Part shown: one piece after another, positions 35,026-46,807 of the stretch
Numbering within the stretch: position 1 is the first letter of the stretch
Layout: each line of letters opens with the position of its first letter
NCBI GenBank assembly: GCA_001600455.1
Contig: BCKC01000009.1
Location: forward strand, 868,001-932,000
DNA length: 64,000 bases
Direction of reading: 5' to 3'
Source: Endocalyx cinctus
Lineage: Eukaryota; Ascomycota; Sordariomycetes; Amphisphaeriales; Apiosporaceae
Notes under the pieces: model-generated
Database searches by the model: none
Told to the model about the DNA's origin: nothing
Seen by the model: the letters and a program-made list of their open reading frames with translations, nothing else
Translations under genes and position numbers: made by a program

Positions 35026-36081
35026 TTTAATTTTAAAGACAGTGGCACTGGAGGCGCACGAGAAGGATGATTGGATGATTTTATGATTGAACGCATTTTA
35101 GGGAAGTTATGTAAGGAGGGTTAATTAATATACTGGTTCATGTGAGAGATGAATAAAGGGAGTAAAGAATTTAATGGATTTGTAACTAGATTAGATGATA
35201 GGGCAGTAGGACAAGTTTATATCAATAGAGGAGTAGATTTCAAAGACGGCGGTTCTTTTTTTTTTTTTTCCGTTTTAACATTTTTCTTGTTGCATATTAT
35301 TTCATCATCTCACCTTGTCTTCGAAGAAGCTGGATCCGTGTCTTCACGAGTTCAAGTCTAGAACCTTGATGACGATTTAAGATGTGGATAGTGTAAATGG
35401 AGAACTCCGGGTATCGGTCCCCTCTGTGTATCAAGATCTAAAGTGGGTAAAAAGGGGAGTAGTGCATCGATTGTAAGTCTTGTCCACGCTGTTTAGATTA
35501 CATGCTTAGAAGTCCTACATATGTACACCTCAGATCTTCTGTACCGTAGATGTTTTATGCTCTATAAATAGTCCTTCATCGAAGTTATGGTGGGACGGAT
35601 CGGGCTTGGCAAGATAGCTGAGATCTATGGTAGGGAGATCCATCAATGTAAAACTCGCCACCTATTGGCATTTTCTGTGTCTTGGGATAAAACATAAAAA
35701 AAAGCAATGGATCGCTACATTATATCTTGGTAAATATGAAAACATATAAGGACCTTAATCAAGTTTAGCCTGAACCGATACGCATATCTTATAAGAATCG
35801 CGGTGGAGCCTGTCAACGGAGCCGTCCCCGGCAGCCAGGGAATGCGACCCACGTGGGCTCAGGCGAAGAATTAATTATCTGTCATATAGCAATCGCGCCA
35901 CTGGTTGTTATATATCCTAATGTGAGATATAATCTCCGTCCGGGGAGCCATACCAACCAGCCAACATTCCTACATATTTGGCGTCAATGATAACCTCCCC
36001 ATAGCCGGCATGCTCTCCCCTCTTCCAGAAATACATCTCGGCTACTTACTTAGAAATCCCTTTATCTCTGTCTCTTTTCAG
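35026..36081. other. Intergenic, nothing recognised
   Basis: AT-rich spacer with a T13 run near 35258. The right edge leads into an SDR relic through a splice-acceptor-like TTTTCAG. Confidence 0.5.
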
Positions 36082-36252
36082 GGATCTAGGACTGATACGT
36101 GTAACTACACCACTCGACAATTTAATATGGAAAAGGCTCCTATGGTGGTGGAGGATTCTTGTGGAGGTATGATCAAGGTCTTGGACGCCGCAAGTAAGGA
36201 ATCGCACGGGAGTAAGATGTGAGGATTTGACGGTAACCAGCAAGTTTGGTGA
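36082..36252 (+). pseudogene. C-terminal relic of an SDR
   Basis: After an acceptor-like CTTTTCAG the frame reads GSRTDTCNYTTRQF, then APMVVEDSCGGMIKVLDAAS and ESHGSKM, which is the C-terminal region of sniffer-like SDRs (substrate loop, then the VEES-GM-KV-D block). An in-frame TGA at 36220-36222 replaces the Trp expected before GFDGNQQVW, and the natural end would be the TGA at 36250-36252. The catalytic and cofactor-binding parts are missing upstream. It sits 3' to 3' with the intact SDR at 36470-37615 but is a different subfamily. Confidence 0.65.
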
Positions 36253-36469
36253 GCAAGAATTACGATTCAGGAAAGAGAAAGGCCAGAATTTTGGCATATA
36301 TCGATTGACAGATCGGTACAGATCAATCGCTGGGTCGTTTCCCCTTTTTTTTGGTCATAAAATGTGCTACCATACATCCTATCAGGTGAGAATTCATGAA
36401 ATAGTACGAGAAATGACTCATATATGCCCAGATTTTAGTACACTGCGGTAGATACTGAGGTGTCACGTT

Positions 36470-37615
36470 TCACATAAAAGACTTTACCTGCTCCTCAGTC
36501 CATTCCCAAAACTTCGCCGACGTGCCATTTCCACCTTCGGCTTCCGACTTAGTAGCCGCTACCAAATCTTTCCTGATAGGATTAAGGCGACCAAAAGGAA
36601 TTACTACATATTTAATATTAGCATCATCGTATCTTTCTCATTTTTATGTTCATGCATAGAAGGAAGGAGAAAAAAAAAAAGCCATACTCCAACTTCCAGT
36701 CTTCTCCAGCGTAATATCGGGCGACAAACCCGCGTACAGCTCCGTGTACGCACCGTTGACAGGCGGGTAGACGGCTAGACCGAGGAAAAATTGAGCAATT
36801 TTCGACATATCGCGATACAGCTCGGAGCCTAGGTTGCCCGGGTTGAGGGCGACGCTGACGATGCCGTCGGGCTTATGCCGCTTCGCGTACTCGACGGCGT
36901 GCAGCCAGTTCCCGGCTTTCGTCTGGGAGTACTGATCCATGTACGGCTTTTTCGAGTGGTAGTCGAGATTGCTCAGATCCATGCCCGTGTTCTTGGTCCC
37001 CATGAGCTCGAGGCCGGAAGAAGCGACCCAGACGACCCTGACGACCCCAGACTCCTCGGCCCGCGCCGTGGCCGCGAGGGTAGGCGTCAGGAGCTGGGTG
37101 AAGAGGAAGGGCGCGACGCAGTTGATGCCGAGCTGGTGCTCGTACCCTTGCTTCGTGGGGGTCGTGTCGGGGCTCTGCACGCCCGCGTTGTTGAAGAGCA
37201 CGTGCAGCTTCGACTCGCGCGACGCGAAGGCCTCGACCGACGGTTTCACGGTCGAGAGGTCGTTGAGGTCGAGGTGGAGAAACGACAGCGCGCCTCGGGA
37301 AGAAGGGTGCGCCGACTTGATCTCCCGCATCGTACTGTCCGCTTTGGTCCGCGATCGCGCGGCGACGTATACCGTGGCGTCTTTCGAGTAGAGGATCCGG
37401 GCTAGCTCCTTGCCGACTCCGGCGGTTGAGCCGGTTACGATGTAGACCTGAAGGAATTCGATCTCGTTAATACACCAACCTAAAAGAAAAAAAAAAAAAA
37501 CAGAAAGGAAAAGGGGGCGAATCTTTACTTTTCCATGGAGACTTGATAGATTCTTCTCCGTAAAAGCTGGTTTAGGAGGGAACGCTTGAGTTAGTGTACT
37601 CGACATGGCACCCAT
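36470..37615 (-). CDS. Short-chain dehydrogenase/reductase, retinol-dehydrogenase-like
   Basis: This is a predicted NAD(P)H-dependent oxidoreductase of unknown substrate. Three exons (37615-37529, 37447-36688, 36603-36470) give 326 residues, normal for the family. Visible motifs are the cofactor loop TGSTAGVG (residues 34-41), the NNAG strand (115-118), the Ser motif WVASSG, the catalytic YSQTK (Tyr202, Lys206) and NPGNLGSEL. The last exon reads PFGRLNPIRKDL and KFWEWTEEQV, the usual C-terminus of this subfamily. The first intron (GTAAAG...CTTCAG, 81 nt) has no stop and is a multiple of three. Without splicing, 27 hydrophobic residues would be inserted just before the cofactor loop. Confidence 0.9.
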
Positions 37616-38461
37616 TTCTTCTTGAATATGGGTATCTCGAAGAGCAGAACTAGTCGAGAATATTAGAAGAGGTATATATTGTATAAATTAATCGAAAATG
37701 ACGATGACAGCTAGCAGAACAGAGCATTATTTACTGACTACAGATACAAGAAATTCCAAATTTCGTGCTGCTGAAGGGAAATAGAGGGAAAAAGGAAAGA
37801 GCCGAAGCCATGACTTATGACGAGCAGCTAACAGAAGCCTACGGTATCTGACGGGCCTTTCGCGGATTGCTAATAAAATCCTATACCCGCTTGATATATA
37901 CAGGAGACGTCGTTAGTAAAGGGATCAAAACTGTTACTGGCAAGGGACGTAGGTGCTCTCTCCTTGCATCTTAGGTGTACCGAGAATCAAGGTCTTTGGT
38001 TCAATATACTCTACTCTCAGATATCACAGTACAGCAAAAATATAACTTCTATATCAGTATCTCTTATGCTTTATCTAGTCCCTAAAACCTGGCTATACGT
38101 CGTGAGACCCTGTCTACTTGTCGATCCCATGGTTGGCAATAATAATAATGGTGATTATCGAGAGTTTTAGCCAATAAAGAAGGAGAGTTTCCGAGACGTA
38201 TCATGTTGGCCAATCATATGTGAACAATTCCGATCTTACCAATCATATAAGAGGATACCCGAGATGAAAAAGTAATCTGCAGATCGACGGTAGGATGGTT
38301 ATATAAATATTTACAACGAGGAGTTCATCCGAATAAACGCATATTCCTTAATCCCGCTAAACCCGACATTTACTATCTGTACTCTGTCCGATAAGCTACG
38401 CAAGGATCGGGACTTCGGAGTCTTTCAGATTGATTTTCATCCATATCCATTTATAGTAACC
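37616..38461. other. Divergent spacer SDR / 2EXR
   Basis: AT-rich promoter region between divergent genes, with no supported feature. Confidence 0.6.
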
Positions 38462-38995
38462 ATGTTTCCGTCACCTGACCATATGAGGAATGTCACGCAA
38501 AGCAAAGGACTTGGCTCGGAGAACTCTACTGTCTATTTTACGGATAACCCGACAAGAGGGGAAACACCGATACCAATACACCAACGCGGCGATGAAGGTC
38601 TTACGACCGACGCGGGGATAACAGCTGCTGCAGGGTCAAAAGAAGCGGCCACAGCGACAAAAACGTCAGCGTCAAACACCATCATCACGTTCTCTACCCT
38701 ACCTCTCGAAATCAGGGAGATGATCTGGACATTGGCCATGCCGGAACCCCGCGTGTTCAACGCGCTCGTGTGGGCCTCGGCCAACCTCAAGATGCAGCTG
38801 ATGAACCGCGCGAGCCTCAAGATGCCGCTCGCTCACGTCTGCTTCGAGTCCCGCGAGGCCGTCAAGCGGGCCGGTTACGTCCTCGCTTTCCGGGACGAGG
38901 AGCAGCCCGACGATCCTGGCATCTGGTTCAATCCTCGTCGGGATACGATCGAGAGAACGATTTGGGCGCCGGGCGATTTCTCGTGGATGGTTTGA
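38462..38995 (+). CDS. Short 2EXR-domain protein
   Basis: The single exon encodes 177 residues. The N-terminal 70 residues are Thr/Ala-rich and probably disordered. Residues 77-100 carry the 2EXR signature FSTLPLEIREMIWTLAMPEPRVF, and PLAHVCFESREAVKRAGY plus GIWFNPRRDTI are the next conserved blocks. The protein stops soon after IWAPGDFSWMV, so it is shorter than many family members and may be a minimal copy. It shares only the domain with the 2EXR gene at 33694. Function is unknown. Confidence 0.82.
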   Translation: MFPSPDHMRNVTQSKGLGSENSTVYFTDNPTRGETPIPIHQRGDEGLTTDAGITAAAGSKEAATATKTSASNTIITFSTLPLEIREMIWTLAMPEPRVFNALVWASANLKMQLMNRASLKMPLAHVCFESREAVKRAGYVLAFRDEEQPDDPGIWFNPRRDTIERTIWAPGDFSWMV

Positions 38996-40832
38996 GCGGG
39001 GTTGAAAAAAGGAGTTGAGGTGTAAATATACAAAAGCTCTCTCTTTTTTTTTTCTTCTTTTTTTGTGGTGACGCTTAAAAACGCCAGTATTATCGCAAGA
39101 TTGTGGTTAAGTCAAGAATTACCCCCGTCAGAAAGACAGAGGTCGTCCCTCTTTTGATCTTGTCATCTGTTTAGGATGGAGGTGCCCTGTTTTCTTAATT
39201 CCATACTTGCAGTACGAAAATCTTGAGACACATGTATATTATTTGGTTCTTGGGCCGCGTTCGTTCGTATGAGATAAGGGGTGCTATTCGTTGTTGTCGG
39301 TGAGTTGTTACCCGTGGGCCGTGGGAGGTGATATTCGAAGAAGTCATCCCTGCCGCCGCATTTGCAGGTCAACCTGGGCACGCTAGTCCGCGAGAGGGCG
39401 AATAGCTCCAAGGGTATCAGAGAGCCCCGAGCCGAGGGATAAATAATATATTGGTAGCGGCATAGTTTGTGGATTATTTGATTAATTGTTGCTGCTGCCG
39501 GACTATGACGGAAAGTATGTGGCCCCCTTGACGGCAGCAACCCCTATGATTCGTATAATTAGCTTAGATCTACCGTTTGATGGTAACTATGAAGGGTGTT
39601 ATACTATTGATGATCTATACTCGTAGATGTGATACTCGAAGAGTTATGTAGCGTTCCTGCATTTGGTAGCTTTCGTAATTACCGCGAATGTAAACTGATA
39701 AAGACCATTTCCAGTTCAATAAATTTGGGACAAAGATAATATCAACTGACTGGTAAGATATTTTGAGGTCACATCTACGGGTCTGACGCAAACTCCTTTC
39801 CAACATCCACAGGTATAAGTCATTATGTCGACTTCTACGGTGAAATTCAGGACATAGGTTCATGCAAGTAGTTCAGGTAAATAGCAAATATGCCTTGGTG
39901 ACATGGCTCTCTGGAGATTTATGTGGCAAAAAGGGGGGATGAAGTGGTATTTACAATGCCACATAATTAAAGATATCCATACTTGTAGTCGTAGAATAAA
40001 TGTAGTCGAATACGTTACCAGGTAGACTTCGTTCTTGATTATACGGTGATTCCCTTATAAATTAATTTGAATTTATTTATTTTATTTATTTATATATTTG
40101 ATTGTTTAATTACAAGTACCGATGTATTTATTAAACGTCGCTTCCAATATAAACGTCGCTTCCAATATAAGCGTCGCTTCCAATATAAACGTCGCTTCCA
40201 ATATAAACGTCGCTTCCTGTATTAAGCGTCGCTTCCTATAATTATTATTCAATGTTGTTTCCTATAGTTTTTCAAATACGTTAGTGGAAGGAACGCGAAG
40301 TCGTTTTGCAACTAAGTAACACGCGTTTGCCTCCTTCTACTTATAAAATAATCTTCGTGTTGTCTCATTCAACCTTTTTCTTTTTTCATCCCACAACATC
40401 ACCTCTTCATCTGTCTCTTTGGTGTTGTTTGGTCTCTACATCTTCATCCCATTCATCTTTAGGGTTGGTTTCTTTGACTACATCACCTCCTCCTACATAC
40501 TCTACTTTTGAAAATTCGCGGTGTTATTACACGATCACAGCCTTCTCCGTGGGTATATCTTATACACCCAGCTACTCTAGTTCATTCATTGGTCTTCGGA
40601 TTTCTTCGTTTTTCATCACAACATCGGATTCATTTCTTCTCATCGACTTAGAAAGGTATATAAACTTCCAGCCTCATCATCTTATCCGACCTTTAATTCA
40701 TCTATGCCGTCATTTTTACTTTTAATCCGTCCCACATTCTCTTGAATTCAATGTTATTCACTTCTTTCATCATGAGTACCATGGATACACTTAACCTAAC
40801 ATTTTTGAATTTCATTCAAAATTTAGTTAAAA
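38996..40832. other. Intergenic with minisatellite and pyrimidine-rich leader
   Basis: The stretch contains the 18-bp minisatellite (40135-40243). Then 40300-40800 is very pyrimidine-rich and gives a 139-codon plus-strand frame of Ser, Phe, Thr and Pro that I judge to be leader or promoter sequence of the G-patch gene. A 125-codon minus-strand frame (39163-39540) is unsupported. Confidence 0.5.
40135..40243. repeat. 18-bp minisatellite, ACGTCGCTTCCAATATAA unit
   Basis: Four near-perfect copies (40135, 40153, 40171, 40189; the third starts with G) are followed by two diverged copies to 40243. Each carries CGTCGCTTCC. It lies about 0.6 kb upstream of the G-patch gene and downstream of a TTTA-rich run. 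Confidence 0.9.
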
Positions 40833-40996
40833 ATGGCCAACTTGACCATGATTCTTGTCGACCAGCTCCTGGAGCTATATAAGTGCGAGGAGGAAGATAA
40901 AAAAGTTATTCTGGCTTTTCTCAACAAGAAGATCGATGAAACTCAGCAGATCGCGACCGCTGGTCGCGCCTTATCTTCGGTATGTATCGTATAAAT

Positions 40997-41027
<31 letters not shown>

Positions 41028-41835
41028 CCATATATATATCTGCTTTCTTATGTAACTTCTCTTAATATCCAATTTAAAATCAAACTAACCACTGTGGTTA
41101 TCTTCAACTAGATTGCCAAGTTTTTGGAGGAGAACAATTCGTTGTCCGAACTCCAGAGCCGTGTGCTTAAGACCTTGATCAAAACTATGAACAAGGAGTG
41201 GGCTACAGGCGCGAAACTTATTCGTAAAGCTGATGCTAAAACTAAAAAGGAAATCCTCGATTCCCTTGCATCTTTCCACCAGCGCTTGAAGTACTGGAAC
41301 GACGAGGATGACGATGAAGAGAAGCCTAATATCAAAAAAGAAGAAGACAGCGACGGGGAGCTGAATACCATTATCAAGCATTACACTCGCCCTGTCCAAT
41401 TTGTTCGTGCTCAAGACTCCACCCCAGGCATTAAAGTTGGTGAGCATCGTTACGGCATCGGACATCGAATTCTAGCCAGACAGGGCTGGGCCCCCGGAAC
41501 AGGCTTAGGCCTGTATGAACAGGGTATTCTAAAGCCGGTTCAGAATGGCGGTGATGATCACAACGGCAGTAGCGGACTTGGATACAGACCTAGAGCTAAC
41601 CCTGACCCCTCGAACGATGCAGGAATGGATATCAAACAGCAGATATCTCAGAAGACGCGCAAGCTAAAAGCTGAGATCAAACAGGTGAGCAACAAATATT
41701 CAAACCCTGAAAATGTAAGCACTGAAGATGCTAACTTTTGAAAATAAGCGTGAGAAGTTTGAGAAGTTTGAGAAGGAGTTTGAGACGTTTGTGAAGACCC
41801 TTGCCGAACAACTCGACAATTTCGTACCAAATTAG
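40833..41835 (+). CDS. G-patch domain protein
   Basis: G-patch proteins usually activate DEAH helicases in splicing or ribosome assembly. Three exons (40833-40979, 41112-41684, 41749-41835) give 268 residues. The N-terminus is helical (MANLTMILVDQLLELYK, LNKKIDETQQIATAGRALSS). A charged Asp/Glu/Lys linker follows. The G-patch-like block is GIGHRILARQGWAPGTGLG with the later GLGY. The C-terminus after the last intron is a Phe/Glu/Lys coil (REKFEKFEKEFETF). The last intron (GTGAGC...GCTAAC...ATAAG) has a perfect branch point; without splicing a stop would come 21 codons later. The first intron (GTATGT...ACTAG) holds a TA microsatellite. Confidence 0.8.
41001..41027. repeat. TA dinucleotide microsatellite in intron 1
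   Basis: An uninterrupted 27-nt TA run, followed by CCA and another short TA run, inside the first intron of the G-patch gene. Confidence 0.95.
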
Positions 41836-42885
41836 AGATATTCTTGTAGCTTTTCCTAGGATACAGTACAAGGAAAAGAAGAAAGGCAGTCTTGACATGG
41901 GAAACTTTTTAATGCTTCGCTTGGGGACTACTTGGCATATTGGCTCGATAGTTTCGGAAATTATCATGGAGTGTGTACATATGCTTCCAGCTACAAGACG
42001 AATAGGGTAGTCGTCAGTTATTAGTCAGAATTGACTGGTCAAGTTGATCCAATGTTACGCCCATGTTCTGAAAAGTATTGAAAGCTGTAGACCGAATGCT
42101 TTATTTGATCAAATGTGAAACCCATCCATATTATTAGGTATTAACTAGCTTTGACAGCGAAAAACAGCGTTCATTTGAACAAAATTCCAGTTCATCTTTT
42201 TTTTAAATTTTCCTAGCTTTATGTTTCATCTGTTTTCAACTGCTGGCGTTCAAGACAGCCACTGCTTAATATTGTCTCAGTTTGATCACTGTTATGAAAC
42301 TGATGCATTCTGATTAAGGGACGACCCTCGGCATCACGAAAAGTTCAAGCGTGTCCATTCATTCGAATAATGTAATAAATCAGAATTCAAATTTCGGATG
42401 ACAATAAGGATCTCCTAGTTTATCAGTATTGATCATAAGATCATATGAATGATTCCCTAATTAACCCCGGATACCCTTCAATTAGATACTCAAACAAAGC
42501 AGGAAGATTATCAATTTTCTTTGTTAAGCGCGCATTTTCTTTGTCAGAAGTGGACATGGAGCATGAGAGCCGCATTCGGATTTTTGACGAGACGAAGAGT
42601 GATCTAGATAATGGAGGAATTTTCCGATGAGACATATTCATAACGAGATGGAGATAGACGGAAGAGTCCTTGGGTATGATACTACTTCTTTACCCCGTCC
42701 CCGTCCATCAAGTCTAACGTACGACTACGCATCTTACCTAGGGTTACGTACTCGCATTTTCTTCTGTTAACGACCCCATATATACTTAGAGAAAAAAAGA
42801 AAAGCCAACCGAGTAAGAAAATAGAGAGATATAAAGATAATCAAAAGGAGGGCAAGAAGTTCGAATAATAAGAAAGGAAATAATA
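41836..42885. other. Intergenic, nothing recognised
   Basis: AT-rich 1-kb spacer. Two opposite-strand frames of about 60 codons at 42441-42641 mirror each other and are not supported. Confidence 0.55.
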
Positions 42886-45767
42886 ATGGCACAGCCGCCG
42901 CCATCGATAGCCCGTCCCAAATGGACGCGCGCGTCGGTTCTCTGCAACGGAGTGATGGTGCCAAAACCAGTCAGATCGAACCAGCTGAGCAGTAGAGGAA
43001 AGGGTAACGACCCCAAGTTCAGGTGCGCGCTCGATCTCAAGGCGCTCAACTACCTGCAACTGCAGCGGGACCGGCCTCTCGGGGTCCAAGAGGTCATCTG
43101 CCCCTTGCGGCAAGCGCACTCGTGCCTGCCCCACGCCGTCAAGCCCATGATCTACCTGGGGGACGACTACGGCGATCGAAACGACCTCTTCAGCTGCGCC
43201 GACGGGCAGTTTGAGAAGCGCAGAAGAGAGACCATGGGCAGCAGGCGGGTGCAAGGGAGGACGCAGTACGCCGACTTCTGGAACAAGGCGAGGATGTGCC
43301 CTTACCTCTTCTGGCCGGTGCGGTTCGCCGGCACGAACCGGTGGGCGGCCGTGATCGCGCACCTGCAGAAATCGATCAAGCCGAACCCGGACTTCCCCCA
43401 CGCGGAGCCGCTGGTGCCGCACGTGCGGTCCGAGGACTACGACCAGGTCGTCAGGTACGCCATCGTCGTGCCCAACGCCGACGACGACACCGAGTTCCGT
43501 CGCACGATCGCCAAGCGGTTCTACATCGCCGCCGACGGCGCGAACGTCAAGGTCCCGAAGGTCGTCACCCACGAGATCTGGTGCCCGCCCGAGGAGGACG
43601 GCTTCAGCTCCGGCCTCAGGGTCTTCCACTTGATCAAGACCCTCATGGACCGCGTCGTCGATCAGTACTCGAGGAATTTGGGCCATCAGGACTCCTTCTG
43701 GGACCCGATGCCCGGTTGGTTGAACGTTGACGAGGTTCGGGCTGACATGATTGTAAGTCTCTCCCCCCCCTCCTTTTTTTTTAATGGCCTTTATTGGCCA
43801 TTCACTTCATTTTGAACATTCTAGAAGACCATGAAAGAAAAAAGGGAATAAGAAACCTATCGTTAAACTAATCACAAAACAACGCCGTCTTTACAGGGAA
43901 GAGCCGCGACACGAATCCTCATGCTATCCGACTACGACACACGCATCGCGATCGAGGGTTTCGACGGTAATAGAGCGATTGCTATCTCTACAAGCATCAA
44001 AGAGAAAATAGAACTGCAGACATTATGGCCCGAATTACTGAACCAGGCGCCGTTTCGGCCGGGCTCGCGGGACAAAAACGGCAGGCCGGTGTATTCAACC
44101 GGACCGCCGAATATAGATGAGGATTTGGATCAGTCTTCAGCCGATGATAGCAGCAGCAGCAGTAGTAGTAGTAGCAGCAGCGGCGGTAGTAGTAGCAGCG
44201 GTGGTGGTGGCGGCGGTGGCGGCGGCGGCGGCTTTGGCGGTGGTGTTGGCGGTAGCAGTGGTGGCGGCGTTGGTGGTAGCGGTAGCGGTAGCGGTGGCGG
44301 TAGCGGTGGCAGCGGCGTTAGTGGCAACAGTAGTAGCCCCAACCCTGTTAGCAGTCCTATCCAAACCATACTAAGCAAGAAAGGCCCTCCAGCTACTCAA
44401 GGCAATACAAGTAGCACGAGCAGCAGCAGTCTTAGCAGCCTCAGTAGCAGCCCCAGTAGCGGCCCCAGTAATAGCGGCGGCGGTATTCTTCAAGGCACCC
44501 AAGGCTCTCCAGCCCCTCCAGCCACTCAAGGCAATGCAGGTAACCTGAGCAGCGGCATTTCTAGCTACCTCAGCAGCAGCAGTAATACCAACGTCGTTAG
44601 CAATCCTACCAATCCTACCAATCCTATCAATCCTATCAACCCTATCAAAGTCATCTTCGGCAAGCCAGGCCCTCCAACTCCTTTAGGCCTTTCAGGCACT
44701 CCAGGCACCCAAGGCAATGCAGTTAACACGAGCAGCAGCAATATTAGCAGCCTCGGTAGTAGCGGTAATATCATCCACGGTAGCAGTCCTAACNNNNNNN
44801 NNNNNNNNNNNNNNNNNNNNNNNNNNNNNNNNNNNNNNNNNNNNNNNNNNNNNNNNNNNNNNNNNNNNNNNNNNNNNNNNNNNNNNNNNNNNNNNNNNNN
44901 NNNNNNNNNNNNNNNNNNNNNNNNNNNNNNNNNNNNNNNNNNNNNNNNNNNNNNNNNNNNNNNNNNNNNNNNNNNNNNNNNNNNNNNNNNNNNNNNNNNN
45001 NNNNNNNNNNNNNNNNNNGTAGTAGCGGTAATATCATCCACGGTAGCAGTCCTAACCAAGCTATGCTAGCCCCGCAAGGCTCTCCAGCCCCTCCAGGCAC
45101 CCAAGGCAATGCAATTATCATAAGCAGTACTAGCACCGGCGGCATGTTCGGTTTCTATCAAACCACCCAAGGCTCTCCACAGCCTCCACTCATTCTAACC
45201 ACTCCGGGTATTCCGCTTACCGTAGGCCAACACGCCAGTGCCGGCAGCAGCAGTAGCCTGCAAGTCAACCCAGGCTCCCAACAAGTTGTAAGCAGTCCGA
45301 CCAATCCGTACGCTATAGGCAGCAGCAGCAGCGGCGGCGGCGGCAGCGGCGGCAGCAGTGGTGGCACCGGGAGCCAGAACGCCAGCGGCGGCAGCAGCTC
45401 CAATATCAGCCAGGGCAATCCTGCTATCGTCACCGCCAAGGCTCTGGCGACGCTGGAGGACGACGGGGATTCCGGGGGACAGATGATGATGATGCCGAGA
45501 AAGAGGAAGTTCGGAGGAGACGGCGTGAGCAGAACGGGTTGGGGGAAGAAGAGGTTCGGGACCCTCGCCGTCTCCGGGAAGGTCGGGACCGACTCGGAAG
45601 ACGGCAGCTCTAGCGAGGAGCAAGAGGAAAGTGATGGTACAACCGAATCGGGGAGCAGTGAGGAGGAAGAAACTAGTAGCGGCGAGGAAGAAAGCGATGA
45701 TGGCACGAGCGGCTCGGAGAATAGTGAAGAACAAGAGACCAGTAGTGAGGATGAGACGGATGCTTAG
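42886..45767 (+). CDS. Large Gly/Ser/Pro-repeat orphan protein, interrupted by assembly gap
   Basis: Exon 1 (42886-43752, 289 residues) is GC-rich and folded-looking. Exon 2 begins at 43897 (GTAAGT...TTACAG) and runs through GRAATRILMLSDYD. It then enters low complexity: Ser and Gly runs, repeated PPATQGN / TQGSPAPP collagen-like units, Asn-Pro repeats, a basic patch PRKRKFGG and a Ser/Glu-rich acidic tail. 225 Ns (44794-45018) interrupt it. As drawn, the two sides are in different frames, but overlapping the identical 38 bases on both sides restores one frame to the stop at 45767, about 824 residues in total. In exon 1, YLFWPVRF, NRWAAVIAHL and DGFSSGLRVFHLIKTL faintly recall the core of Ulp1-type proteases, without the catalytic His and Cys. 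That likeness is weak. Confidence 0.65.
44794..45018. other. Assembly gap (225 N) flanked by identical 38-bp ends
   Basis: The 38 bases before the gap (44756-44793) and after it (45019-45056) are identical. This points to a scaffold join inside a tandem repeat, or an overlap that was never merged. Confidence 0.98.
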
Positions 45768-46807
45768 TTTCTACATGTCAATTTTGTGTTGGTGTTTCCT
45801 TATTTTGTGTACATTAAGAGATATTTAGATTTATCAGTCTCATTTACTTTCTTTTTTTTCATTTCCCCCCTTCTTCACTGAGGGGGTTTAAGAGAGGGGG
45901 TCATCTACCTGGCGAAATAAATAGTATTATCTTCATATTTTCCCCGGAATATTGCTAAAAAAAAAAAAAAAAAAGTAGTTTAACTGGGTGAACCACGTGA
46001 AAAACGTATACTCTGGAAAGGACCTGACAAATTTCGCCTTGTTAATTACCTGGGAATGGCCAAGATCTATGATCCTCTCTACCCTTAGGGAGGATTAAAA
46101 AGTAGTGAAATAGAACTTTAGCATTCCTTATTTTTCAGTCTCGAATAATGATTGGTTAACGCATGTATTGGGGGAGTGTAAGTTACCTTACGGGCTATAC
46201 TACGCACTAATCAATCGTTGATTAATATACCTCGCCGTCGGTCTGAATATAGCCCGTAAAGCAGCCCAGTTTCTAAGAAACAAATGATATTTATCCCTGG
46301 TGATATCCTCTTATTTCTTTCTTTATTTTAGAGGGATAGCGGGCGGGAAAAGAGTTATTTACGATACGTATTCGATACAGATATGCCTGAAGTTGGTGTT
46401 GTAAAGGTGTAAAGGGGGTGTGGTAGGAGTCCCTTTAGGCTTGTAAACTAAGCTACAATATTTCGGTTTTAGTCCGGTTTGACGTTTGATACAGGATAAT
46501 ATGGTAGTATCTTGACTACTTTTATTAATCGTCCTTAGAGAATCTCGTTTAAAAAAAGGACTTTTTGGCGCAACCATAGACAAAGAGGATTATGGGCGCT
46601 GCCATACACTACTATGACGATAGTTCAACTTTTAACCCGGACCTGAACCACATATTTACTACATAAGTAGATAATGGTAGACCTCGATTATAAGCACAGC
46701 GCGGAACTTCCGTATAACTAGAACCTCTTCTATTATCTATTAACTCATTCATTCGTAAGATGTATGGTGAAAAAAGACGACAATTTCCCTTACCCTTCCT
46801 TACATAA
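45768..46807. other. Intergenic, convergent 3' ends
   Basis: AT-rich spacer with a 17-nt poly-A near 45958-45974. A 74-codon minus-strand frame (46359-46583) is unsupported. Confidence 0.55.

Noticed and set aside
40306..40725. 139-codon plus-strand frame rich in Ser, Phe and Thr
   Set aside because: It is the translation of a pyrimidine-rich leader region upstream of the G-patch gene.
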